The notes: a model not told the origin generated them from the sequence alone. A stretch of DNA of 64,000 nt from Paenibacillus sp. MSJ-34 (GCF_018918005.1 NZ_JAHLPR010000005.1:62001-126000), one strand, 5' to 3'. Positions 8,473 to 17,193 are shown, counted from the first letter of the stretch. Program-made: numbers and translations.

Positions 8473-9260
8473 TGCGCATGAAAACGATACTGATCGTAGA
8501 CGACGAGCCGATGACAAGGAAAGGATTGCAAAAAACGTTGGAAGTTTGGGGGGCGGGCCGATACGACATTCTCGTCGCGGAAGATGGGGACGAAGCGCTG
8601 GATATGTTGGGACAAAAGCAAGTTCACGTGTTGATTACCGATATTCGCATGCCCGAAATGAGCGGTTTGCAGCTCGTGAAGACGATGCGAGGAGAGCGGT
8701 ATCAACCGGTTGTCATCGTTCTGTCGGGATACTCGGAATTCGATTATGCGCGGGAAGCGTTGCAGCTCGGAGTCGTCAACTATTTGCTGAAGCCTGTCGC
8801 CAAACAGAAACTGATCGAGGCGTTGGAACAGGCATTGGAGATTGAAGAGCGGCGACAGCGAGCCGAAATGATCGAGAAGGTGGTCGACCTTCGGCTCGTC
8901 GATTTGCAAGCCAAAGACCGTCATGCCCCGCCGCCGATTCAAGCGGCTATACGGTATATCGAAGACAATTTGCGCCGTCAGATCGGTTTGCGCGAGGTTG
9001 CGGAGCATGTGCATCTGAACCAGAGCTATTTCAGCGCGCTGTTCAAGGAGAAGACCGATCTCACTTTTAGCGAATACGTAACGAGAAGCCGAATGCAATA
9101 CGCCAAACATTTGCTCGTTTTCACGGACATGCCGGTTGCGGCCGTCGCGGAGGAAGTCGGCTATCAGACGGTAAAATATTTCATAACCTTGTTTAAGGAA
9201 TACGAAGGAATGACCCCCAGCCAGTATCGCAGACAAATCGACGGGAATGAACCTATTTAA
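8472..9260 (+). CDS. YesN-type AraC-family response regulator
   Basis: 262 aa: an N-terminal receiver domain (VDDEP near residue 9, phospho-acceptor Asp57 in TDIRMPEMSG, K in LKPVAK) joined by a short linker to a C-terminal AraC/XylS double helix-turn-helix (RQIGLREVAEHVHLNQSYFS and the second motif around AVAEEVGYQTVKYF). Much shorter than the 540-aa homologue at 45463 because the long middle domain is missing. Start ATG overlaps the kinase stop (TAATG) with GGGAGGAG upstream. Likely activates the binding-protein gene 130 bp downstream. Confidence 0.92.
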   Translation: MRMKTILIVDDEPMTRKGLQKTLEVWGAGRYDILVAEDGDEALDMLGQKQVHVLITDIRMPEMSGLQLVKTMRGERYQPVVIVLSGYSEFDYAREALQLGVVNYLLKPVAKQKLIEALEQALEIEERRQRAEMIEKVVDLRLVDLQAKDRHAPPPIQAAIRYIEDNLRRQIGLREVAEHVHLNQSYFSALFKEKTDLTFSEYVTRSRMQYAKHLLVFTDMPVAAVAEEVGYQTVKYFITLFKEYEGMTPSQYRRQIDGNEPI

Positions 9261-9390
9261 CCCTATTCCAAAAATAGTGGAATTTTACCTAATGGCCGTA
9301 CCCTTACACCGTATAGGACCGAAATGCTACACTGAAAAAATAGATATATAAGAAAGCGCATACAACACACATTACAAGGGGGAAGAAGTG

Positions 9391-10707
9391 ATGAGGCGCA
9401 AATCATCCGTTGTGGTTGCATTCCTGTTCGCTTTCATTCTATTGATGGCGGCTTGCGTTCAAGGCTCCGATTCAAGCGGCAGCGGTACGACAATAACAAG
9501 CTCGGGCAAAGAAATCACGATCCAAATGATGCATTTGTGGCCGGATGTCGAGAACTCCGCGCAGAACAAATTGGTTAAGGAGATTATAAACGCCTACGAA
9601 ACGGAACATCCTCATGTGAAAATCAAAGCCGAAGTGCTGGAGAATGAACCATACAAGAATAAACTCAAGGTGCTGTCCGCATCGAACAGTCTTCCGGACG
9701 TGGGATTTACTTGGGCGGCGGGGTTTCTTGAACCGTATGTGAAGGGGGAATTATTCGCGCCGCTGGACGATCTGATTCAGAATGAGATGAATGGCCGGTT
9801 CGTGACAGGTACGACGGAAGCTTTTGCTATGAACGGCCAAACGTATGCGCTTCCCGTCGAGTTGAATATCGTGCCCGTATTCTACAACAAGGAAATGTTC
9901 GGCCAATACGGATTGGAGCCTCCGCAAACCTACGATGAATTCAAGCATATTATCAAAACGTTGAACGAGAACGGCGTCACGCCGATCGCGCTCGGAGCCA
10001 AGGATGCATGGACGGGTTCGTTCTGGTATATGTACCTTGCCGACCGGCTCGGAGGAGCCGAACTGATGGATCAATCCGTTGCGAATTGGCATTTCACCGA
10101 TCCGAGCCTGATCGAGGCGGCAAGAATGGCTCAAGAATTGGTGGATATGAACGCGTTTATGAAAGGTTTCAACGGCTTGTCCAATGAGGAAGCCAAATCC
10201 GAGTTCATGAATGAAAGAGCCGCCATGTACGCGATGGGGACCTGGGAAGTGCCCAACTATACGACAAGCCCCGACGTCCCGCAATCGTTTAAAGACAAAA
10301 TCGGTTTCTTCAAATTTCCGACGATCGATGGCGGCAAGGGCGAATTAAACAATTGGGTCGGCGGGGTCGGTGTCGGCATGTTTGTGTCGGAGAATTCGAA
10401 AGTGAAGGAAGAAGCGAAAAAGTTTGCATCCTACTTTGTCAAGATGTGGGGCGAAAAGTCGGTCACCGAAGCCGGAATTATCCCCGCAACGAAAGTGGAT
10501 ACCGGATCCGTACAGCCTCCTCCAATGTTCATCGATTTGCTGGATGAGTTAAACGAGGCGAACAAAGTCACGCTCTATCTTGACGTTCAAATGAAGCCGG
10601 TCGCATCGGAGGAACATCAAAAACTGATTCAGGCGTTGCTTGGCAAGGAAGTGACGCCGGAAGGCTTCGCACAGAAGCAGGAAGACGTGCTGAAGGCCGG
10701 CAAATAA
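9391..10707 (+). CDS. Extracellular sugar-binding lipoprotein (ABC transporter SBP)
   Basis: 438 aa family 1 solute-binding protein. The signal peptide ends in lipobox LMAAC, so it is lipid-anchored outside the membrane. SBP_bac_1 landmarks: ETEHPHVKIKAEVLENEPYKNKL, LPVELNIVPVFYNKEMF (typical P-x-x-YYNK block) and NERAAMYAMGTWEVPNY. ATG 9391 has AAGGGGG at 9376-9382; the GTG just before it is less well spaced. It follows the YesM/YesN pair, but no permease or ATPase gene follows; a terminator and a radical SAM gene do. It may feed a transporter encoded elsewhere or act as a sensor accessory (inference). Confidence 0.93.
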   Translation: MRRKSSVVVAFLFAFILLMAACVQGSDSSGSGTTITSSGKEITIQMMHLWPDVENSAQNKLVKEIINAYETEHPHVKIKAEVLENEPYKNKLKVLSASNSLPDVGFTWAAGFLEPYVKGELFAPLDDLIQNEMNGRFVTGTTEAFAMNGQTYALPVELNIVPVFYNKEMFGQYGLEPPQTYDEFKHIIKTLNENGVTPIALGAKDAWTGSFWYMYLADRLGGAELMDQSVANWHFTDPSLIEAARMAQELVDMNAFMKGFNGLSNEEAKSEFMNERAAMYAMGTWEVPNYTTSPDVPQSFKDKIGFFKFPTIDGGKGELNNWVGGVGVGMFVSENSKVKEEAKKFASYFVKMWGEKSVTEAGIIPATKVDTGSVQPPPMFIDLLDELNEANKVTLYLDVQMKPVASEEHQKLIQALLGKEVTPEGFAQKQEDVLKAGK

Positions 10708-10722
10708 CCGTCTGCGGCGGAG

Positions 10723-10757
10723 AAAAGGACGCAGCGATTGCGGCTAAGTCCTTTTTA
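10723..10757 (+). terminator. Terminator after the sugar-binding lipoprotein
   Basis: AAAAGGAC at 10723-10730 pairs with GTCCTTTT at 10748-10755; the right arm continues as a T run. Confidence 0.85.
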
Positions 10758-10826
10758 TGTTCCATTCCTTTACTTTTTGGTGTATGATAAGAACTAACGT
10801 TCTCATTGTTCGAAGGAGGAACAGAA

Positions 10827-11816
10827 ATGCCGAAAGAATACGAGCCGATCACCGTAAAGCAAACGCTGACGAAAGTGAAGGAAGAGCGCATGCCCTTCAA
10901 CTGGTCGGTCAACCCGTACCGGGGATGCGCGCATGGCTGCAGCTTTTGCTATGCCCGCGGGTTTCAGGCTTTTATCGATAAAGGGGCCGACGACGAATTT
11001 CAAAATCATATTATGCTGAAAATGAACGCGGCCGAGGCGTTGGAAGCTCAGCTCTCGAAGCTGGCGGTCCGATTCAATCATGATATCGAAGCGGTAAGCC
11101 GCCATGTCGGCAGCGTGGCGATCGGTACGGTCACCGATCCGTACCAGCCGGCGGAAGGCAAGGCGATGCTGACCCGGGAATGCCTGAAAGTTCTGGCCAA
11201 ATACCGGATCGACACGTCGATCACGACCCGCTCGCCGCTCATCCTCCGCGATCTCGATCTGCTCGGGATCATGCCGTCCGTAGCGGTCAACATCAGTTTG
11301 AACACGCTTGACGGCCAATTGGCGCGCAAGCTGGAACCGGGCTCTCCCTTGCCTTCCAAACGGTTGGATACCCTTGAACGGCTGAGCGGCCATGGCGTGC
11401 AAACCGCCGTATTCATGGCGCCGATCCTTCCTTATTTAACCGATTCCGCCGACCAGATGGAGGCGATTTTCGCCGCTGCGCGGGAGCGGGGGGCATCCTA
11501 TGTCATTACGTCGCTGCTCAGGCTGTCGCCCGATGTGAAGAAGTGGTATTACAAGACGCTTCGCGAGCATTTCCCGGAGAAGCTGGCCGCCTACCGCAAT
11601 TTATATACCGGCCGCTATGCCGAAGACGAGTACCGTCAGCGGATACGCAGCATAACGGAGGAATTGCGCCGCAAACACGAACTTTCCCCGGCACCGGCGG
11701 GCGCGGCTGCGGCTGCCGGCACGGCTTGGGCGAAAGAGCGGGCCGGGGGAAGCTCCCGGGAACTGGAACGTATTGCCGGCCAACTGCCTCTGGAGCAGTT
11801 GTCCTTCGTTTTTTGA
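10827..11816 (+). CDS. SPL-family radical SAM protein
   Basis: 329 aa radical SAM protein related to spore photoproduct lyase and the Rv2578c-type group. The [4Fe-4S]/SAM motif is CAHGCSFC, with cysteines at 34, 38 and 41 and aromatic Tyr after it; GTVTDPYQPAEGK and TRSPLILRDLDLL are further family blocks. Start ATG 10827 has AAGGAGG at 10813-10819, spacing 7; an earlier in-frame ATG at 10806 lacks one. True SplB has its CxxxCxxC further from the N terminus and a conserved C-terminal cysteine that I do not see here, so photoproduct lyase activity is doubtful. Monocistronic, with terminators on both sides. Confidence 0.85.
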   Translation: MPKEYEPITVKQTLTKVKEERMPFNWSVNPYRGCAHGCSFCYARGFQAFIDKGADDEFQNHIMLKMNAAEALEAQLSKLAVRFNHDIEAVSRHVGSVAIGTVTDPYQPAEGKAMLTRECLKVLAKYRIDTSITTRSPLILRDLDLLGIMPSVAVNISLNTLDGQLARKLEPGSPLPSKRLDTLERLSGHGVQTAVFMAPILPYLTDSADQMEAIFAAARERGASYVITSLLRLSPDVKKWYYKTLREHFPEKLAAYRNLYTGRYAEDEYRQRIRSITEELRRKHELSPAPAGAAAAAGTAWAKERAGGSSRELERIAGQLPLEQLSFVF

Positions 11817-11827
11817 ACGATTAGACA

Positions 11828-11858
11828 AGGAAGTCCCTTCGAAGGGCTTCCTTTTTTT
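11828..11858 (+). terminator. Terminator of the radical SAM gene
   Basis: GGAAGTCCCTTCGAAGGGCTTCC hairpin with a TTCG-type tetraloop, then seven Ts. Confidence 0.93.
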
Positions 11859-11940
11859 ATCTTTCCTATTGCCTCCCTTAATTTGATACTATATTGATAG
11901 CCGCTCCGATCCAAGAGAGCGGCACGCTTCGATATGCAAG

Positions 11941-12003
11941 TTAAGCGAATGTTAAGGAATTAGCCCGATATTGTTAAGCTTTTTTTGTTACATTAAGTAT
12001 AAG
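11941..12003 (+). promoter_or_regulatory. Promoter with TTAAG boxes at 11-bp phasing (OmpR-type site)
   Basis: TTAAG at 11941, 11952 and 11974: all offsets are multiples of 11 bp, the hallmark of tandem binding by OmpR/PhoB-family regulators. The third box overlaps the -35 region of a promoter whose -10 is TATAAG at 11998-12003. The regulator gene starting at 12230 is the likely product and the likely binder. The same arrangement recurs at 17309. Confidence 0.7.
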
Positions 12004-12183
12004 AGGTTGTTCAAAAAGTCCCCTTTTGATCACGAAGATGAACTGGGAGCGAACTCGACATCGAATCTTGCGTTCACCCTCGAAGTCCGGTGCTCATGTA
12101 GGTTTTGCCTACACTCCGCTCCTCCTTCTTCGGGTTCTCGCAACCTTCTCGGTGCTGAAAAGTCGACTTTTTGAACACGCACT
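12002..12183 (+). mobile_element. MITE-like element in the leader of the two-component operon
   Basis: About 180 bp bounded by inverted ends: AGAGGTTGTTCAAAAAGTC (12002-12020) and GACTTTTTGAACACGCACT (12165-12183). The inner 12 bases are complementary throughout; the outer parts only partly. ATA flanks both ends and may be a 3-bp target duplication (weak). No transposase frame. The interior is C+T-rich and unlike its surroundings. It lies between the promoter and the regulator gene and so would be transcribed into the leader. Confidence 0.72.
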
Positions 12184-12229
12184 ATAACACATTTTTTGAA
12201 CTTTTTAAGAACCTAAAGAGGTGGAGATC

Positions 12230-12940
12230 ATGTCGAGAGAAAGCATTCTATTGGTCGATGACGAGAAAGAGATTATCGAACTGATGGAAATCTATTTTAA
12301 TAATGAAGGATACATCCTGCATAAGGCGTCCAACGGGGTGGAGGCGCTGGAAGTGCTGCAGAATCATGTCGTCGATTTGATCATTCTGGATGTCATGATG
12401 CCGAAGATGGACGGCTTGCAAGCTTGCATGAAAATTCGCGAACGGAATAATACGCCGATTATTATGCTTTCCGCCAAAAGCCAGGATATCGATAAAATCT
12501 CGGGCCTCAGCATCGGCGCCGACGATTACGTGACCAAGCCGTTCAATCCGCTTGTTCTGCTTGCGCGGGTCAAGTCCCAACTGCGAAGGTACAAGCAGCT
12601 CAATCATCAGGGCGGCTATAAGAATGAAAACGAGATTGTGATCGACGGACTGGTGATTAACGTAGCGACGCATACGGTAACCGTCGACGGCCAGGAAGTC
12701 CGGCTGACGCCGCGCGAGTTCGCCATTCTCAAGCTGCTGGCGGTCAATCGGGGCATCGTGCTCAGTATGGACAAAATTTATGAAGAAGTTTGGAATGAGC
12801 CGTTTATGGAGTCCAAAAACACGATCATGGTTCATATCCGCAAAATACGCGAAAAAATCGAAAAAGACAAACAAAACCCCGAGTTTATCAAAACCGTCTG
12901 GGGAATCGGGTATAAAATGAAGTCTCCCAAGGAGGTATGA
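12230..12940 (+). CDS. OmpR-family response regulator
   Basis: 236 aa. Receiver domain with acidic pocket VDDEKE, phospho-acceptor Asp54 (LDVMMPKMDG) and K in TKPFNP; C-terminal winged helix (RLTPREFAILKLLAVNRG, then NTIMVHIRKIREKIE and IKTVWGIGYKM). VanR/PhoP-like in length. The GTG at 12221 opens the frame but is part of the ribosome binding site AAGAGGTGGAG; ATG 12230 is the start. The stop overlaps the following kinase region. Probably binds the TTAAG repeats at 11941-11979 and 17309-17347 (inference). Confidence 0.93.
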   Translation: MSRESILLVDDEKEIIELMEIYFNNEGYILHKASNGVEALEVLQNHVVDLIILDVMMPKMDGLQACMKIRERNNTPIIMLSAKSQDIDKISGLSIGADDYVTKPFNPLVLLARVKSQLRRYKQLNHQGGYKNENEIVIDGLVINVATHTVTVDGQEVRLTPREFAILKLLAVNRGIVLSMDKIYEEVWNEPFMESKNTIMVHIRKIREKIEKDKQNPEFIKTVWGIGYKMKSPKEV

Positions 12941-12942
12941 AG

Positions 12943-14184
12943 ATGATCGGCCGGAACCTGTTCCATTCGATGCGCTGGAAGTTCTTCGTCGTTTTTGTCT
13001 CAAGCATCGCTTTGACGGCCCTCGTTCTGCTGCTGGGGCGCTTGCTCGCGTCGTTTATCGTCAATTACCCTACGTTCAACGCTCCGTTGATCTGGACGAT
13101 CAATAACATCGGTTCGCGGCCGGTTATGATCGTTTCCGGAACGGCATTGTTTATCTTTTTCTACTTCCTTACAAGCCGTCCGGTCATCCGCTACACGACG
13201 GAAATCGCCGGTACGATGCAGGAAATGGCCAAAGGAAGGTTCGATGTGCCGATTCCTGTCAAATCGCCGGGCGAATTGGGCAGAATCGCCTCCCATGCCA
13301 ACGATGTGGCGGAGGAATTGAATAATTACTTGCAGGAAATCAATTATGGGCTGCGGGAGATCGCCAAGGGCCGATTCGAACACGATATTCCCGTCAAACC
13401 GGGCAACGACCTCGGCACGGTGGCCGAGAGCATTAACCGGATGAGCGCTCAATTGCATCGATCCATTCAGGAAGAGCGCAACGCCGAGAAGACCAAGAAC
13501 GATCTGATTACGGGCGTGTCCCACGATCTTCGGACCCCGCTGACCTCGATTCTCGGATTTCTGCAGCTGATTGAAAACGACCGGTACGTCGACGAGGTGG
13601 AGCTTCGCTATTACGTCAATATTGCCTATGAGAAATCGTTGGGGCTGAAAAATCTGATCGACGATTTATTCGAATATACGAGCATTAACAACGGATTGCC
13701 GCTGAAGCTGGAACAATTGGATCTAAACGGTTTCTTCCGCCAGTTGGCGGAAGAATTCGTGCCAAGCCTGGAAAACGCCGGCATGACGTGCCGGGTTCAT
13801 GCGCCGGAGCGTCCGGTGCGCATTCGGGCCGATGGAGACCGGCTCGTCCGTGCCTATGAAAATCTGATTTCCAATGCGATCAAATACGGCCGGAAAGGCA
13901 AATTCGTCGATATTCATATTCAAGAAAGCGACGGGCAGGCCGTCGTGAAGGTTTGCAATTACGGGGAGCCCATTCCCGAACGGGATTTGCCGCTTATATT
14001 CGACCGTTTCTATCGGGTGGAACAATCAAGATCGAAGGAAACCGGAGGAACAGGCCTGGGTCTTGCTATTACGAAAAGCATTATCGAAGTGCATGGCGGC
14101 AACATATCCGTAACGAGCGATCGGCGGGAGACCTGCTTCCAAACGACGTTTCCCGTATCGTTAAGGAGGGAACATGAAGTTTAG
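12943..14184 (+). CDS. Sensor histidine kinase with tandem HAMP-like segments
   Basis: 413 aa membrane kinase. Two membrane helices (about 20-38 and 56-74) enclose only a very short external loop, suggesting intramembrane sensing. Two similar HAMP-like blocks follow (MQEMAKGRFDVPIPVKSPGE and LREIAKGRFEHDIPVKPGND), then HisKA with GVSHDLRTPLTSI (His194), and a HATPase domain with NLISNAIKYG and GGTGLGLAITKSI. ATG 12943 is preferred over 12937 because AAGGAGGT at 12929-12936 abuts the latter. Partner of the upstream regulator; it overlaps the GH20 gene by 11 bp, an unusual coupling of a sensor to an exported glycosidase. Confidence 0.92.
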   Translation: MIGRNLFHSMRWKFFVVFVSSIALTALVLLLGRLLASFIVNYPTFNAPLIWTINNIGSRPVMIVSGTALFIFFYFLTSRPVIRYTTEIAGTMQEMAKGRFDVPIPVKSPGELGRIASHANDVAEELNNYLQEINYGLREIAKGRFEHDIPVKPGNDLGTVAESINRMSAQLHRSIQEERNAEKTKNDLITGVSHDLRTPLTSILGFLQLIENDRYVDEVELRYYVNIAYEKSLGLKNLIDDLFEYTSINNGLPLKLEQLDLNGFFRQLAEEFVPSLENAGMTCRVHAPERPVRIRADGDRLVRAYENLISNAIKYGRKGKFVDIHIQESDGQAVVKVCNYGEPIPERDLPLIFDRFYRVEQSRSKETGGTGLGLAITKSIIEVHGGNISVTSDRRETCFQTTFPVSLRREHEV

Positions 14185-17026
14185 AACGATATCGTTAGTT
14201 TTGGCCATGATGCTTTGTTTCACGACTTTCTATTGTGCCGTCGAATCTGCCTTTGCGCTTGCCGCCGATCCGATCAAGGGCATCGGCCGCATCCCGGAGA
14301 TCAAGCCGGGACAAAGCAAACTGATTCTTCCCGCGGCTCCGAAGGGATATACAATATCGATATACGGCAGCGACCGGCTGCCGGCGATCGATCTGGAGGG
14401 CAATATTCATACTCCGTTAATCGACGTAACAACAAATCTAATCTTCCGGTTGGAAGACGAGAAGAATCCGGGCCGGACATGGGTATCCGACCCCATTCCG
14501 GTCATCGTGCCGGGCCGGCATAAGCAAGCGAAAGGCTCGAATCAAGAGCCGCAAGTCGTTCCGTCGCTGCGGGAATGGTACGGAAGAGAGGGAGACTTCC
14601 AATTGACGAAGTCTTCGAGAATTGCGGTAGCTCCGGCGCATTCGGACGTTTTGCGGCATGTGGCGGAAATCGTCAAGAACGATGTGAAGGATATTAGCGG
14701 CCTGGATCTGGATATCGTTCCCGGCGCTCCTGCATCCGGCGACATCTATCTGTCACTGGACGGGACGCTGAGCGATCTCGGACGAGAAGGATATGTCCTC
14801 GATGCGGCTCGCAACGTGACGATCGAGTCGGCCGATGCGCAAGGCGTGTTGTACGGAACGAGGACGCTCTTGCAAATATTAAAATCGGACGAAGGGCATT
14901 CCCGCATTCCTCGGGGGATCGCAAGGGATTATCCCAAGTATGAAGTTCGCGGCTTCATGCTCGATGTGGCCCGGAAATTTTATACGATCGATTTTTTGCG
15001 CGATTATATTAAGCTGCTGTCCTGGTACAAGATGAACACATTTCAAATTCATTTAAACGAAAGCACGGGCGGTTTCCGCCTGGAGAGCGAAACTTACCCC
15101 GGGCTGGCGGCCAAAGACGGATACTATACGAAGGAAGAGTTCAGGCAATTGGTTCGTCTCGGGATGGAGTACGGGGTCAACGTCGTTCCGGAAATCGATA
15201 CGCCGGGGCATTCCCGCGCTTTTACCGAATACGATCCGACTCTAGGGGAAGGGCATTATTTAAATATTAACAATACGAAATCCGTGCAATTTGTGCAAAG
15301 CTTGTTTGACGAATATTTGGACGAACGCAACCCGACCTTTATCGGGCCGGACGTACATATCGGTACGGACGAGTACAATGCGGAGCGTCAGGAGGATATC
15401 GAGGCGTTTCGCTCCTATATCGACACGATGATCCGGTATGTCCGCGGCAAAGGCAAGCATCCGTCGTTATGGGGCGGATTGACTTTGTACGACGGCAAAA
15501 CGCCGATCGGCGCAGGGGCGGCGATGGATATTTGGCATGAACGGTACGGGGAAGCGCGGCAAGCTGCCGAGCTCGGATACGATATCGTCAATGTCGACCA
15601 TCGCTCGCTCTATATCGTTCCGACGCGCACCGATTACTTGAACGGCCGTAAGCTGTACAACGAATGGGAGCCGAATCGCTGGGGCGATACGATGCTGCCT
15701 TCCGGGCATCCCAGGTTGAAAGGCGGCAAATTCGCCCTATGGAACGACGCGTCCGTCGCGAACGGAATTTCCATGGACGATTCCCACGACCGCATCCTTC
15801 CCGCCGTTCAAGTATTGTCGGAGAAAATGTGGTCCGGCGCCGAAAAGGCCCGCGACTACGACCGATTCGTACAATTGGCGGCCGGTATCGGGGATGCGCC
15901 CGGGGCGGATTTGTCCCATAAGGTGAGCACGAATCGCAAAGACGGGAATGTCGTCGAATACCTGTTCGAAGGCGGTTTTGCCGATTCGTCCGGCAACGGC
16001 TACGACGGTTCCGCCGTCAATGCAACGTTGACACAGGGACGGTTCGGACAGGGGCTTAGGCTGAACGGCGGCAGCAGCTATGTGAAGACGCCGCTGACTT
16101 CGCTTGGGTTCGGCTGGACCGTTTCCATGTGGGTGAAGCCGGATGCCGGCAATCCCGACGATGCGGTCCTTATGGAATCGCCTGCCGGCCAATTGAAGTT
16201 GAAGCAGGGGAAGACCGGGAAACTGGGCTTTTCCAAGGAAAACTACCATAGCGTCTTCGATTACGAGGTTCCGGCGGGGAAATGGACTCATCTGCTGCTT
16301 ACCGGGGATAACAAAGGCACCGTTCTTTATGTGAACGGCGACGAATACGCGGAGAGAACGGACCTGTCCTTTCCGCACGTCCAAACCTTCGTCTTGCCGA
16401 TCGAGAAGATCGGAAGCGCGACGAACTCGTTTCGCGGCGCGATCGACAATGTGATGATCTTCAACAGGCCGATTGATCTGTTGCAGAGCAATCACGAACT
16501 CGCGCGCGGCAAGAAAGCCGAATCGTCGGCGCTTGAAACGCCGGCTTTCGCCCCGGGCAAGGCGGTGGACGGCAACCCCGATACGAGATGGTCGGCCGCC
16601 GCCGTTGACGACGCCTGGTTCCAGGTGGACCTTGGCGATCAATATCCGATCGATCGGATCGCGATTCAATGGAAAGCCGCCTATGCCACAGCCTACAAGC
16701 TGCTTGTTTCCGAGGACAATCGGCATTGGACCAATGTAAAGAGCGGCGACGGGATCATCGAAGGCAGAGGCGGACTGGAGACGATCCGGTTCGACAAAAT
16801 CAAAGCAAGATATGTCCGGTTTCAAGGGGTCAAACGGGCGACCGCTTACGGGTACTCCTTCTCTTCGTTGGAGGTATATAAGGCGCCGAAAGAGATGAGC
16901 GAATATAAAGCTTCGTTCGATCAAGCCGAGGCGGCCTTGAAGTCGGGACAAGGCGACGAAGAAACGAACCGCCGCTTGCTCCGTCTTGTTAACCGTTATC
17001 CTTATGACATGTCTGACGATCAATAA
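14174..17026 (+). CDS. Secreted multidomain GH20 beta-N-acetylhexosaminidase
   Basis: 950 aa exported enzyme expected to remove terminal GlcNAc/GalNAc from glycans. Sec signal peptide (about 1-30); GH20b-like domain about 125-245; GH20 barrel about 250-570 with the catalytic Asp-Glu pair D399-E400 in HIGTDEYN; LamG/concanavalin-like domain about 590-750; F5/8 type C (CBM32-like) domain about 770-895; short helical tail. The family usually has HIGGDE, so Thr replaces one Gly. No LPXTG or S-layer anchor is seen. Start has AAGGAGGG at 14163-14169. It overlaps the kinase gene and ends at a terminator, so it is the third gene of the two-component operon. Confidence 0.9.
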   Translation: MKFRTISLVLAMMLCFTTFYCAVESAFALAADPIKGIGRIPEIKPGQSKLILPAAPKGYTISIYGSDRLPAIDLEGNIHTPLIDVTTNLIFRLEDEKNPGRTWVSDPIPVIVPGRHKQAKGSNQEPQVVPSLREWYGREGDFQLTKSSRIAVAPAHSDVLRHVAEIVKNDVKDISGLDLDIVPGAPASGDIYLSLDGTLSDLGREGYVLDAARNVTIESADAQGVLYGTRTLLQILKSDEGHSRIPRGIARDYPKYEVRGFMLDVARKFYTIDFLRDYIKLLSWYKMNTFQIHLNESTGGFRLESETYPGLAAKDGYYTKEEFRQLVRLGMEYGVNVVPEIDTPGHSRAFTEYDPTLGEGHYLNINNTKSVQFVQSLFDEYLDERNPTFIGPDVHIGTDEYNAERQEDIEAFRSYIDTMIRYVRGKGKHPSLWGGLTLYDGKTPIGAGAAMDIWHERYGEARQAAELGYDIVNVDHRSLYIVPTRTDYLNGRKLYNEWEPNRWGDTMLPSGHPRLKGGKFALWNDASVANGISMDDSHDRILPAVQVLSEKMWSGAEKARDYDRFVQLAAGIGDAPGADLSHKVSTNRKDGNVVEYLFEGGFADSSGNGYDGSAVNATLTQGRFGQGLRLNGGSSYVKTPLTSLGFGWTVSMWVKPDAGNPDDAVLMESPAGQLKLKQGKTGKLGFSKENYHSVFDYEVPAGKWTHLLLTGDNKGTVLYVNGDEYAERTDLSFPHVQTFVLPIEKIGSATNSFRGAIDNVMIFNRPIDLLQSNHELARGKKAESSALETPAFAPGKAVDGNPDTRWSAAAVDDAWFQVDLGDQYPIDRIAIQWKAAYATAYKLLVSEDNRHWTNVKSGDGIIEGRGGLETIRFDKIKARYVRFQGVKRATAYGYSFSSLEVYKAPKEMSEYKASFDQAEAALKSGQGDEETNRRLLRLVNRYPYDMSDDQ

Positions 17027-17039
17027 ACGCCGAAGAGAT

Positions 17040-17096
17040 TTGCTTCGGACGATATGCGCTGTCAGAGCGCGTTTCGTTCGGGCAAGTCTTTTTTAT
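17040..17096 (+). terminator. Terminator of the two-component/GH20 operon
   Basis: Long hairpin: TTGC/GCAA outer pairs (17040-17043 with 17082-17085), CGGACGA/TCGTTCG including one G-U pair, inner GCGCT/AGAGCGC, followed by GTCTTTTTT. Confidence 0.78.
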
Positions 17097-17122
17097 TGCG
17101 TAAGGAAGAAGCGTTTTATTCT

Positions 17123-17193
17123 ATAGCAACTGCAAAAATCCAGTTATTTCGCGACAATACCCGCGTTTGGAGCATAGCAACTGCAAAAATCCA
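17123..17193 (+). repeat. Two direct copies of a 20-bp intergenic repeat
   Basis: ATAGCAACTGCAAAAATCCA occurs at 17123-17142 and 17174-17193 (starts 51 bp apart). Non-coding; the copies are identical while the DNA between them is not repeated. The rest of the 17097-17308 gap shows no gene. Confidence 0.85.

Noticed and set aside
8379-9236. 285-aa antisense frame over the YesN regulator
   Set aside because: Same reason: it mirrors codon bias of the real gene and has no start signal.
11971-12174. 67-aa open frame within the MITE-like element
   Set aside because: Crosses both the promoter and the inverted ends and has no ribosome binding site; not a transposase.
15737-17023. 428-aa open frame antisense to the GH20 gene
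   Set aside because: Shadow of a GC-rich coding strand; no ribosome binding site, Arg/His-rich composition and no domain.
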